Source: Sulfitobacter sp. S223 (GTDB lineage Bacteria > Pseudomonadota > Alphaproteobacteria > Rhodobacterales > Rhodobacteraceae). Taken from it: DNA of 64,000 nt. Each line of letters begins with the position of its first letter. Position 1 is the first letter of the stretch. Shown one piece after another: positions 17,870-25,106 of the stretch. The notes beneath the pieces are model-generated. The model ran no database searches and was not told the DNA's origin. It saw only the letters and a list, made by a program, of their open reading frames with translations. The DNA lies in contig NZ_CP083560.1 of the NCBI RefSeq assembly GCF_025143825.1, forward strand, positions 1,736,001 through 1,800,000. The letters run 5' to 3'. The translations under genes and the position numbers were made by a program.

Positions 17870-19027
17870 ATGCGCACTATCACCACTACTGAAGAACTGG
17901 CCTCCTATTGTCAGGAAGCCGCCCAACACCCTTTTGTTACAGTCGATACAGAATTTCTGCGCGAGCGGACTTATTATTCAAAACTGTGTTTGATCCAGCT
18001 GGCAATGCCAGGAACGGATGACAGTGGTGCTGTACTGGTTGATCCATTGTCCGATGGCCTGTCGCTTGAGCCCCTCTACGAATTGTTTCGCGACACATCG
18101 GTTGTAAAAGTTTTTCATGCCGCACGGCAGGATCTGGAAATATTCTTTGTGGATGCAGAAGTCTTTCCCGAACCGCTGTTCGACACGCAGGTTGCTGCGA
18201 TGGTCTGTGGTTTCGGTGAACAGGTCGGTTATGAGACACTGGTGCGCAAGATAACCAAGGAAGGTGTCGATAAAACCTCGCGCTTCACCGATTGGTCCCG
18301 TCGTCCGCTGACAGAAGCGCAAAAAACCTATGCTTTGGCAGATGTGACGCACTTGCGTCAGATCTACGAATTTCTGGCTGCCAAACTGGAAGAATCGGGC
18401 CGCCACAAATGGGTGGCAGAAGAACTCGAAGTGCTAACAAACCCCGGCACCTATGTCACAGCGCCTCAGGATGCGTGGAAGCGCGTAAAAACCCGCACGA
18501 ACTCTGGACGGTTTCTGGCTATCGTGCGTGAACTGGCGGCGTTCAGAGAAGAATACGCCCAGACGCGCAATATCCCGCGTAGCCGTGTCTATAAAGATGA
18601 TGCGCTTGTTGAACTGGCGTCGAACAAGCCGAAAAACCACGAAGAGCTTGGCCGCGCACGGCTGCTGCTGCGTGACGCCCGCAAGGGTGAGATTGCCGAA
18701 GGCATCCTGAAGGCCGTAGCCGCAGGGATCGCTTGCCCCAATTCTGATGTGCCACAGCCCGACCGCAGCCGCGAAAAGATGCAGGTTAATCCAGCACTTG
18801 CCGATCTGCTACGGGTTCTGCTGAAAGCCAAAACCGAAAGCTCAGGCGTTGCCGCGAAGCTTATTGCGACAGCGGCCGATCTTGATGCAATAGCTGCAGG
18901 CGAGCGTGACGTTCAGGCGCTGAGCGGATGGCGTTTGGAAGTCTTTGGCACCGACGCCATGGCCCTGTGCGGGGGCAAGATTGCCCTGACCGCAGTGGGG
19001 AATGATGTAAAGGTTGTGCCGGTTTAG
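17870..19027 (+). CDS. rnd: Ribonuclease D
   Basis: A 3'-5' exoribonuclease that trims tRNA and other stable RNA precursors. The DEDD-type first motif VDTEFLRERTYYSKLCLIQL carries Asp26 and Glu28. HAARQDLEIF gives the second motif, and the third is around KTYALADVTHL with its Tyr/Asp. An HRDC domain follows (about residues 205-285: RELAAFREEYAQTRNIPRSR). The 385-residue length is standard. The gene converges with a lipoprotein gene, the two stop codons overlapping by four bases (19024-19027), so no terminator fits between them. Confidence 0.93.
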   Translation: MRTITTTEELASYCQEAAQHPFVTVDTEFLRERTYYSKLCLIQLAMPGTDDSGAVLVDPLSDGLSLEPLYELFRDTSVVKVFHAARQDLEIFFVDAEVFPEPLFDTQVAAMVCGFGEQVGYETLVRKITKEGVDKTSRFTDWSRRPLTEAQKTYALADVTHLRQIYEFLAAKLEESGRHKWVAEELEVLTNPGTYVTAPQDAWKRVKTRTNSGRFLAIVRELAAFREEYAQTRNIPRSRVYKDDALVELASNKPKNHEELGRARLLLRDARKGEIAEGILKAVAAGIACPNSDVPQPDRSREKMQVNPALADLLRVLLKAKTESSGVAAKLIATAADLDAIAAGERDVQALSGWRLEVFGTDAMALCGGKIALTAVGNDVKVVPV

Positions 19028-19548
19028 CGGCGCGCCACCTGCGCGTTGCGCAAACCTTCAACGCGGATGGTGCGGACGCCTGCGAGATCCTGATTGGTGA
19101 TCTTGCGCGCAGCCGTAACTACGCGTGTTGGCGGTGTCCCGATTGCGGTTGCACGGTCGGGCTCGATCCCTTCAAGACGGTAAGTCAACACACCATCGAT
19201 AGGAAGCTCTTCCGCGTTTTCAGGTGTCAGACGGACCGCGTAAATACCCTGACGTGCTGCAAGGCCGCTGGCGCGGATGATGGCGCCGCCCGGGATGCGT
19301 TCAACCGTAAGATCGGTGATCTCGTCGAACGGCTTACCGGCATATGTTTCTGCTTTGTCACCGCGGCTGGCAAACAGGCCGCTTCTTTGCGGAATGAGCG
19401 GATTGACTGGCTTGTCATCCGCGACCGCGATGGTTTCGGACGCGCTGCGGCCGAACCAGTTTGCTGGATTGATCGCACTGTCGCGCACAAAGCCGCATGC
19501 TCCTACAGACAGGGATGCAACCAGAAGAACCGAAATGGAAATACGCAT
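19024..19548 (-). CDS. Predicted lipoprotein, 174 aa
   Basis: The N-terminus MRISISVLLVASLSVGAC is a lipoprotein signal peptide with Cys18 as lipidation site, followed by GFVRDSAINPANWFGRS. The mature part is a compact, strand-rich domain (FDEITDLTVERIPGGAIIRA, RQGIYAVRLTPENAEEL). Proteins of this shape occur in many Rhodobacterales next to sufE and rnd, but I know no assigned function. Inner- or outer-membrane sorting cannot be told. It overlaps the rnd stop codon on the opposite strand and is divergent from sufE. Confidence 0.8.
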   Translation of the reverse strand: MRISISVLLVASLSVGACGFVRDSAINPANWFGRSASETIAVADDKPVNPLIPQRSGLFASRGDKAETYAGKPFDEITDLTVERIPGGAIIRASGLAARQGIYAVRLTPENAEELPIDGVLTYRLEGIEPDRATAIGTPPTRVVTAARKITNQDLAGVRTIRVEGLRNAQVARR

Positions 19549-19679
19549 AGAACCTGCCGTGTGATACTGCCGTTGACTAGTGACCTAACCCATCCCCGCG
19601 CGCATGGGAAGAGGCAGGGCTGGACGTTTGGGTAAGTAAGCCCTACCTCAGGCCCAAATGCAAATGACAGGAGCGCATG

Positions 19680-20090
19680 ATGGCTACCGCGCAATTTGAA
19701 GAACTGGTCGAAGATTTTGAATTTCTTGAGGATTGGGAAGACCGGTATCGCCATGTGATTGACCAGGGAAAATCAATGGAGGCCTTGCCAGAAGCACTGC
19801 GTGTGCCTGCGACCAAGGTGGATGGTTGTGCCAGTCAGGTCTGGCTGCATGCGGAAATGACCGGCGGCAAGCTGCATTTCGATGGCGCGTCTGATGCCAT
19901 GATCGTCTCAGGGCTGATTGCCGTACTGCGGACGCTTTATAACGGTCTTACGCCTCAAGAAGTGTTGGCGGTTGATGCGCGTGCCGAATTGGGGCGGTTA
20001 GGGCTGAACGAGCATTTGTCGGCGCAGCGATCCAACGGGCTTACAGCCATGATCGAGCGGGTGCGCGAAACAGCTGCGCGTTCGGCTTAG
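19680..20090 (+). CDS. sufE: SufE-family Fe-S cluster sulfur acceptor
   Basis: SufE takes persulfide sulfur from the desulfurase SufS and passes it to the SufBCD scaffold. The SufE core is clear: a helical N-terminus (FEELVEDFEFLEDWEDRYRH), then VPATKVDGCASQVWLHAEM with the sulfur-carrying Cys, and GLIAVLRTLYNGLTPQEVL. At 136 residues it is full length. Two ATGs are adjacent; AGGAG is six bases before the second (19680), which I prefer. The suf operon itself is not in the window. The gene converges with the DUF1638 gene, leaving a gap of 10 bases. Confidence 0.93.
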   Translation: MATAQFEELVEDFEFLEDWEDRYRHVIDQGKSMEALPEALRVPATKVDGCASQVWLHAEMTGGKLHFDGASDAMIVSGLIAVLRTLYNGLTPQEVLAVDARAELGRLGLNEHLSAQRSNGLTAMIERVRETAARSA

Positions 20091-20100
20091 GCTGTCGCGC

Positions 20101-20736
20101 TCAGAGGGTTTTCAGGGCTGTTTCCAGATCACCGTAACCAGTGAAGCGCCGTTCAAATTTCAGACCAAGGCGGTCGGCGCAGAGTTGCGCTTTTTGCGTA
20201 AGGGCAGGGTCATCTGTCTGGGCCTGATAGACCAGCTTTTCGTAATTCCCGAAGTACATGTCTCGTAATTGAGGATGCCGGTCCAACCCCATGGGTTTAA
20301 TGATAAAAGCATCAAACTGTCTGACTAAAAAGTCAGTGAGGTAAAAGGTTGTGATCTCTTCCTTGCTGGTCTCCGAGAAGCGATCGTTGCCCTCAAAAAA
20401 GCTGTAGCAATGTGGCCCTGCGATCATCTGCACACCCAGCTCTTTACAGGCGGCTTCCAAGAGGCCTCCGGTGCCGCAATCGGCGTAGGCTATGAAGATA
20501 TCGTCATATGTGTCGCGGTGTTTGGCAACGCAGTTGCGCACGGCATCTGTAATCTTATCGGGGTAAAGGTGATAGTTTGCGGGCAGGCAGGTGAGGTCCA
20601 GATGGGTCCAGCCGTTGGCATTCTTCAGATCAATAATCTCGCGGGCCAATGCACCACAGGCAATGATCAGTATCTTGCCCCGCGGTGTGTCCAGCGGCAG
20701 GCCGGTTTCTGTGAGATCGCTATCGCTGATGTTCAT
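20101..20736 (-). CDS. DUF1638 protein of the corrinoid methyltransferase cluster, 211 aa
   Basis: DUF1638 is recognised from ILIIACGALAREI at the N-terminus, LHL-type CLPANYHLYPDKI, YADCGTGG near residue 90 and GPHCYSFFEG near 108, which has conserved Cys and His residues. Members regularly sit beside corrinoid methyltransferase genes. In Phaeobacter a DUF1638 protein was linked genetically to the split methionine synthase, as I recall that work. The biochemical role is not settled. Here it is the last gene after bmt, the corrinoid protein and a 55-residue membrane protein, whose stop overlaps this start (ATGA). Confidence 0.85.
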   Translation of the reverse strand: MNISDSDLTETGLPLDTPRGKILIIACGALAREIIDLKNANGWTHLDLTCLPANYHLYPDKITDAVRNCVAKHRDTYDDIFIAYADCGTGGLLEAACKELGVQMIAGPHCYSFFEGNDRFSETSKEEITTFYLTDFLVRQFDAFIIKPMGLDRHPQLRDMYFGNYEKLVYQAQTDDPALTQKAQLCADRLGLKFERRFTGYGDLETALKTL

Positions 20737-20900
20737 TTGTAAAGCTTTCGCAATCCGAGTGCTGCGATCAGGCTGGCCGGTAGGGCAGCGGCAAAGACTG
20801 CGGGGCCGCCCAGAGTCAGGAGCCAGATGGTTACTCCCGCGGCGGCGATGACCGCAATCAGCATTGTGAGGAAGGGCATCAAGGGCACAGGCATCTCCAT
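20733..20900 (-). CDS. Small membrane protein, 55 aa
   Basis: A short frame: ATG at 20900, stop TGA overlapping the DUF1638 ATG (ATGA). The product starts MEMPVPLMPFLTMLIAV, continues with a hydrophobic Ala/Leu-rich body that could cross the membrane twice (residues 8-29 and 33-50), and ends in basic RKLYK. Translational coupling to DUF1638 is the main argument that it is real. It has no RNA-only explanation. Function is unknown; it might anchor the methyltransferase partners at the membrane. Confidence 0.6.
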   Translation of the reverse strand: MEMPVPLMPFLTMLIAVIAAAGVTIWLLTLGGPAVFAAALPASLIAALGLRKLYK

Positions 20901-20933
20901 TCTATAATCAAAGATAGGGGGCCGGTGGTCATG

Positions 20934-20961
20934 AAAAAAGGCCCCGCAGGTGCAGGGCCTT
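20934..20961 (-). terminator. Rho-independent terminator after the corrinoid protein gene
   Basis: Reading leftwards: AAGGCCC, a 10-base loop, GGGCCTT followed by TTTT. It ends the bmt-corrinoid protein transcript and separates it from the small membrane protein and DUF1638, which then need read-through or their own promoter. Confidence 0.75.
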
Positions 20962-20982
20962 CAATTGATCACTTTGCCAGCG

Positions 20983-21681
20983 TCATGCGTTCTGGCTGTT
21001 ATGCTTGCGACCGACCCATTCCTTGGCGGTCTCGACAGCCACGGCGGCATCGCGGCAGTATGCGTCCGCGCCAATGGCTTTCCCGAATTCTTCATTCAGC
21101 GGTGCGCCGCCAACCAGAACGATGTAATCATCGCGAATGCCTTGCTCTACCATCGTGTCGATCACGACCTTCATGTAAGGCATTGTGGTTGTAAGCAGGG
21201 CAGACATGCCCAGAATATCGGGGCCTTCTGTTTCCATGGCTTCCAGATAGGCCTCGACCGAGTTGTTGATCCCAAGATCAACCACTTCAAATCCTGCACC
21301 TTCCATCATCATGCCGACAAGATTTTTGCCGATGTCGTGGATATCGCCTTTCACCGTTCCAATGACCATTTTGCCCACGCGCGGGGCGCCGGTTTCGGCC
21401 AGCAGCGGCTTGAGGATAAACATGCCGCCCTTCATCGCGTTGGCGGCCAGAAGTACTTCTGGCACAAAAAGGATGCCATCACGGAAGTCCGCCCCAACGA
21501 TTGTCATGCCGCCAACAAGCGCTTTGGTCAGCACATCATATGGGGCCCAGCCGCGGGCGATCAGGATGTTGACGCCTTCTTCGATCTCTTCTTTGAGACC
21601 GTCGTAAAGATCGTCGAACATCTGTTGGACAAGTTCGTCGTCGTCGAGTTCAGACAGGATGATTTCGTCTTCGTCAGACAT
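20983..21681 (-). CDS. Corrinoid (B12-binding) protein of the split methionine synthase, 232 aa
   Basis: A helical cap (about residues 15-100, with VPEVLLAANAMKGGM typical of MtbC/MetH cap domains) precedes a Rossmann-like cobalamin domain. Its signature GDIHDIGKNLVGMMM holds the lower-ligand His in D-x-H-x-x-G. Later come LGMSALLTTTMPYMK and VGGAPLNEEF. The protein carries the methyl group on cobalt between a methyl donor and the homocysteine-methylating subunit encoded next door. It has only these domains, so a folate- or betaine-side methyltransferase must come from another locus. Confidence 0.92.
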   Translation of the reverse strand: MSDEDEIILSELDDDELVQQMFDDLYDGLKEEIEEGVNILIARGWAPYDVLTKALVGGMTIVGADFRDGILFVPEVLLAANAMKGGMFILKPLLAETGAPRVGKMVIGTVKGDIHDIGKNLVGMMMEGAGFEVVDLGINNSVEAYLEAMETEGPDILGMSALLTTTMPYMKVVIDTMVEQGIRDDYIVLVGGAPLNEEFGKAIGADAYCRDAAVAVETAKEWVGRKHNSQNA

Positions 21682-21846
21682 GGCTTTCCCTTTTCTTGGC
21701 GGGCCGCTGGGCCTTGCATAAATCTCTTTTGTCAGACCGTGGTGAAAATACTAAAGCATTTGCGACCTGACAGGCGCAAGCCGCGACTTGTTGCCGCGGA
21801 TCATGCCACGCTTTTCTGCGATCAAAGCGCAATTTCTTGTGCCGGA

Positions 21847-22860
21847 TCAGCTGCGGCGTCTACCGCGACGTGGCGCGCGCGTTGGTCCAGCGCCGTCAGT
21901 GCCGTCGCTTTCTGATGAAAAGCCGCCCAAGGCCGCGGTGATTTCTTCCAGTTCGGGTGCCGACCCTTTGGGTGTCGTGTCCAATGCTTCGCGCATGGCT
22001 TCGAGGTGGGATGGCATCGTGCCACAGCAGCCACCGATGATCTGAGCGCCGCAGTTGCGTGCCATAACGGCATATGTCGCCATCAGCTCAGGCGTGCCGT
22101 CATAGTGGATGTGCCCTTCGTGATATTTAGGGATACCCGCATTGCCTTTTGCAATGATGGGCAGTTTGCCGTCCTTTGCCGCAAACCCAAGCACTGTGCG
22201 CAGCAGGTCTGACGCGCCAGTACCGCAGTTCGCGCCATAGGCCGCCGGTGCATTTTCGATTTCTTCAACCATGTCCACCATGCCGGCGGAAGTCATGCCC
22301 ATCATTGTCCGCCCGGCTGTGTCAAAGCTCATCGTGCCGACCCAAGGCAGGCCCGCCAACGCAAAGCCTTCCGCGGCGGCGCGGTATTCCTCAGGGGCGG
22401 AAATCGTCTCAAGCCAGCCAACGTCTGCACCGCCGGCTTTTAGGCCATCAGCGGTTTCGTGGAACATCTCGACGGCATTAGCGTGGCTGAGTGTGCCAAC
22501 CGGCTCCATAATTTCGCCCGTTGGCCCGACGGAGCCTCCGACGATCACCTTGCGTCCAGCTGTATCTGCGACTTCGCGTGCAAGTTCGGCAGCGACACGG
22601 CTTAGCTCATGGGCGCGGTTCTGCGCGTTGTGGAGTTTCAGTCGCGAAGCGTTTGCACCAAAGCTGTTGGTCAAAAACACGTCCGAACCTGCATTCACGG
22701 CCCCGCGATACAGGGTCAGGATGTTCTCCGGCTTGTCTGTATTCCAGAACTCCGGTGGTTCCCCTGACATCAGTCCCATATTGAACAGGTTGGTGCCGGT
22801 TGCACCATCGGCCAACAGGTAACCTTTTTCGGCAAGAAGATCGGACAGGGGATTGGACAT
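21847..22860 (-). CDS. bmt: Homocysteine S-methyltransferase subunit (betaine/corrinoid type)
   Basis: A TIM-barrel homocysteine-binding domain like the N-terminal module of MetH. ATGTNLFNMGL opens the barrel. Zinc is held by the Cys of YGANCGTGASDLL and the Cys-Cys of IIGGCCGTMPSHL near residue 300. The enzyme makes methionine by methylating homocysteine. The neighbouring corrinoid protein suggests it acts as one part of a split B12-dependent synthase, as known in Rhodobacterales, rather than as a direct betaine enzyme. A basic RRGRRRS tail ends the protein. A candidate SAM-sensing pseudoknot lies directly before its start. Confidence 0.88.
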   Translation of the reverse strand: MSNPLSDLLAEKGYLLADGATGTNLFNMGLMSGEPPEFWNTDKPENILTLYRGAVNAGSDVFLTNSFGANASRLKLHNAQNRAHELSRVAAELAREVADTAGRKVIVGGSVGPTGEIMEPVGTLSHANAVEMFHETADGLKAGGADVGWLETISAPEEYRAAAEGFALAGLPWVGTMSFDTAGRTMMGMTSAGMVDMVEEIENAPAAYGANCGTGASDLLRTVLGFAAKDGKLPIIAKGNAGIPKYHEGHIHYDGTPELMATYAVMARNCGAQIIGGCCGTMPSHLEAMREALDTTPKGSAPELEEITAALGGFSSESDGTDGAGPTRAPRRGRRRS

Positions 22861-22903
22861 GTTTTAGCATCCTTAAATGGGCGTATCGGGTCATTTCACG
22901 CAG
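22861..22903 (-). promoter_or_regulatory. H-type pseudoknot in the bmt leader, candidate SAM-II-like riboswitch
   Basis: On the transcript: GCGT, loop GAAATGACCCGAT, ACGC form a 4-bp stem. The loop AAATG can pair with the CATTT just after the stem, making an H-type pseudoknot. AAGGA and GCTAAAAC then lead directly to the ATG. Stem, pseudoknot and a GCTAAAA element in this order resemble SAM-II riboswitches, which control methionine genes in alphaproteobacteria. Folding would put the ribosome site next to the knot. The stem is short, so this is a hypothesis. Confidence 0.4.
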
Positions 22904-23361
22904 TGGAATTCAAGGCAAGCTCATATTTCTCATCTTGTTTATGAGCCAACTTGACAGCCAACAGTGCGGGAGCATGCAATACCCACCCTGTCGTGAACAG
23001 TCATTAATCAACAAACAGGCTCTACGTGAAAAAAAGCGTTTGAGCGAAGCGCAACAGACATAGGCGGGTGCAGAGGGCATTTATTGTCGCCAAAGCTGGG
23101 ATTATTGCCTGCTACAGTTTGTGCCGTCAGGCGGCAGATTGTTTGATGCCGACATTGTACAGTATTCCTTCATCTCGCTGTCCTGTCTTGGCGTCTCGCT
23201 GGGGGGGCGGGGTTTCGCTGACTTTGTTTGCAACTTTATAATGCGCGGGTCGCATGTTGGCGGGATGCAATGCGGTGTGCTTGCAGCAAGGCTTCGACTG
23301 CCCTAAGAGGGGGCGACAGGGCGGCGGGACTCCCCCGCGCCTAAACAGACAGGGGACGCCC
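22904..23361. other. 460-base divergent intergenic region between bmt and purC
   Basis: No gene is supported. It must hold the promoters of both divergent units. TATAAT at 23237-23242 is a possible -10 for purC, without a convincing -35. 23300-23361 contains G-rich AGAGGGGGCGACAGGGCGGC and the purC ribosome site AGGGGACG. Confidence 0.5.
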
Positions 23362-24123
23362 ATGGCCCGCCGCAAGAAAATCTACGAAGGCAAAGCAAAG
23401 ATTCTCTATGAAGGCCCAGAGCCGGGAACGATTGTTCAGTACTTCAAAGATGATGCCACTGCTTTCAATGCGCAAAAGAAAGACGTCATTGACGGCAAAG
23501 GTGTGCTAAATAACCGTTTGTCCGAGTTTTTTATGACCGGTCTGAACCAGATTGGCGTGCCGACGCACTTTATCAAACGTCTCAACATGCGTGAACAACT
23601 GGTCCGTCAGGTCGAGATCATTCCGCTGGAAGTGATTGTGCGCAACTACGCGGCAGGCACTATGTCCAAGCGTTTGGGCATCGAAGAAGGCACGCAGCTG
23701 CCGCGGCCGATCGTCGAATATTGCTACAAAGATGATTCCCTTGGTGATCCTCTGGTTACCGAAGAACATATTGCTGCGTTCGGCTGGGCCACGCAGCAGG
23801 ACATGGACGATATTCTCAGCCTCGCGCTGCGGGTTAACGACTTTATGTCCGGTATAATGATGGCTGTCGGCATCCGCCTGGTAGATTTCAAGATTGAGAT
23901 TGGTCGCGTTTACGACGGTGACTTCCAGCGGTTGATCATCGCAGATGAGATTTCGCCGGACAGCTGCCGGTTGTGGGATATCGAATCCGGTCGCAAGCTC
24001 GACAAAGACGTGTTCCGCCGCGATCTTGGTTCGCTGACCGATGCCTATACGGAAGTCGCGCAGCGCTTGGGCGTGATGCCTAAGAACTCCGGTCCGGTAA
24101 CAAAGCCTACATTGATCAACTGA
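23362..24123 (+). CDS. purC: SAICAR synthetase (phosphoribosylaminoimidazole-succinocarboxamide synthase)
   Basis: Joins CAIR and aspartate with ATP, step 7 of purine synthesis. The start [37 protein letters not shown] near residue 95, and [10 protein letters not shown] with [12 protein letters not shown] near 190 are SAICAR synthetase signatures. With 253 residues it is full length. The frame stays open upstream, but the ATG at 23362 has AGGGGACG before it and fits the family N-terminus. purS and purQ follow on the same strand after 49 bases, giving a purCSQ unit. Confidence 0.96.
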   Translation: MARRKKIYEGKAKILYEGPEPGTIVQYFKDDATAFNAQKKDVIDGKGVLNNRLSEFFMTGLNQIGVPTHFIKRLNMREQLVRQVEIIPLEVIVRNYAAGTMSKRLGIEEGTQLPRPIVEYCYKDDSLGDPLVTEEHIAAFGWATQQDMDDILSLALRVNDFMSGIMMAVGIRLVDFKIEIGRVYDGDFQRLIIADEISPDSCRLWDIESGRKLDKDVFRRDLGSLTDAYTEVAQRLGVMPKNSGPVTKPTLIN

Positions 24124-24172
24124 CACCGGGTCGGTTGAAGTTATTTGGCAAAACGAAGAAGAGGGACGCGCC

Positions 24173-24403
24173 ATGAAAGCACGGGTGCATGTGATGTTGA
24201 AGAACGGGGTTCTGGACCCACAGGGTGAGGCCGTGCGCCATGCTCTGGGTGCGATGGGCTTTGATGGCGTGCAGGGTGTGCGCCAGGGCAAAGTGATTGA
24301 ACTGGATCTGGCCGAAGGTTCTACACAGGCTGACGTTGAACAGATGTGTGAAAAACTTTTGGCCAACACGGTCATCGAAAGCTACACGGTGGAGATGGTC
24401 TGA
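24173..24403 (+). CDS. purS: FGAM synthetase small subunit
   Basis: PurS is the small dimeric subunit that bridges PurL and PurQ in the three-part FGAM synthetase (step 4). This 76-residue protein starts [20 protein letters not shown] and continues [20 protein letters not shown], the standard PurS pattern. GAAGAGGGACGCGCC precedes the ATG. Its TGA overlaps the purQ ATG. purL is not in the window. Confidence 0.95.
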   Translation: MKARVHVMLKNGVLDPQGEAVRHALGAMGFDGVQGVRQGKVIELDLAEGSTQADVEQMCEKLLANTVIESYTVEMV

Positions 24404-25071
24404 TGCGCGCAGCGGTAGTTGTATTTCCCGGCTCCAACTGTGATCGCGATCTCGCGGTCGCCTTTGAACAGGCGGGCGCCGATGTCACGATGGTTTGGCA
24501 CAAGGATAGTGAACTGCCGCAGGGCATTGATGTTGTTGGTATACCCGGCGGCTTTTCCTATGGCGATTACCTGCGCTGCGGTGCGATTGCTGCAAACTCT
24601 CCCATCTGTAAATCTGTCGCAGCACATGCAGGGCGCGGCGGCTATGTCATGGGGATTTGCAACGGCTTTCAGGTGCTTACTGAAACAGGCCTTCTGCCCG
24701 GCGCGCTTTTGCGCAATGCCGGTCTGAAATACATCTGCAAGACGGTTGGCTTGAAGGTTGTTACCTCTGCCTCTGACTTTACCGCTGGTTACAACGCTGG
24801 CGATGTGATCGACATTCCGATTGCACATCACGATGGCAATTATTTCGCTGATGCAGAAACGATTGCCACGCTGAAAGGCGAGGATCGTATCGCCTTTACC
24901 TACACGGACAATCCAAACGGGGCGCAGGCGGACATTGCCGGTATCCTGTCGGAAAACCGCCGTGTCCTTGGCATGATGCCACACCCCGAGCGTGCGGCCG
25001 ATGCTGGCCACGGTGGCACTGACGGGGTGGCGCTCTTCCGCGCATTGGCAGGGGCGCTGACGACTGCTTGA
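24403..25071 (+). CDS. purQ: FGAM synthetase glutaminase subunit
   Basis: A class I glutamine amidotransferase that feeds ammonia to Pur[21 protein letters not shown] is the N-terminus. The nucleophile Cys is in [20 protein letters not shown] near residue 86, and the His-x-Glu pair is in [11 protein letters not shown] near the C-terminus. The 222-residue length is normal. It is coupled to purS by a TGATG overlap and followed 36 bases later by dctB, which is functionally unrelated. Confidence 0.96.
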   Translation: MRAAVVVFPGSNCDRDLAVAFEQAGADVTMVWHKDSELPQGIDVVGIPGGFSYGDYLRCGAIAANSPICKSVAAHAGRGGYVMGICNGFQVLTETGLLPGALLRNAGLKYICKTVGLKVVTSASDFTAGYNAGDVIDIPIAHHDGNYFADAETIATLKGEDRIAFTYTDNPNGAQADIAGILSENRRVLGMMPHPERAADAGHGGTDGVALFRALAGALTTA

Positions 25072-25106
25072 CTTGAGCGCGCGCTGCCCTGTGGTAGTGT
25101 GTCACA

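Noticed and set aside
20950..21915. 321-codon frame on the plus strand
   Set aside because: It is the antisense reading of the corrinoid protein gene (20983-21681), whose B12 motif GDIHDIGKN is unmistakable; the plus-strand product has no family pattern.
23506..24375. 289-codon frame on the minus strand
   Set aside because: Antisense of purC and purS, which are certain.
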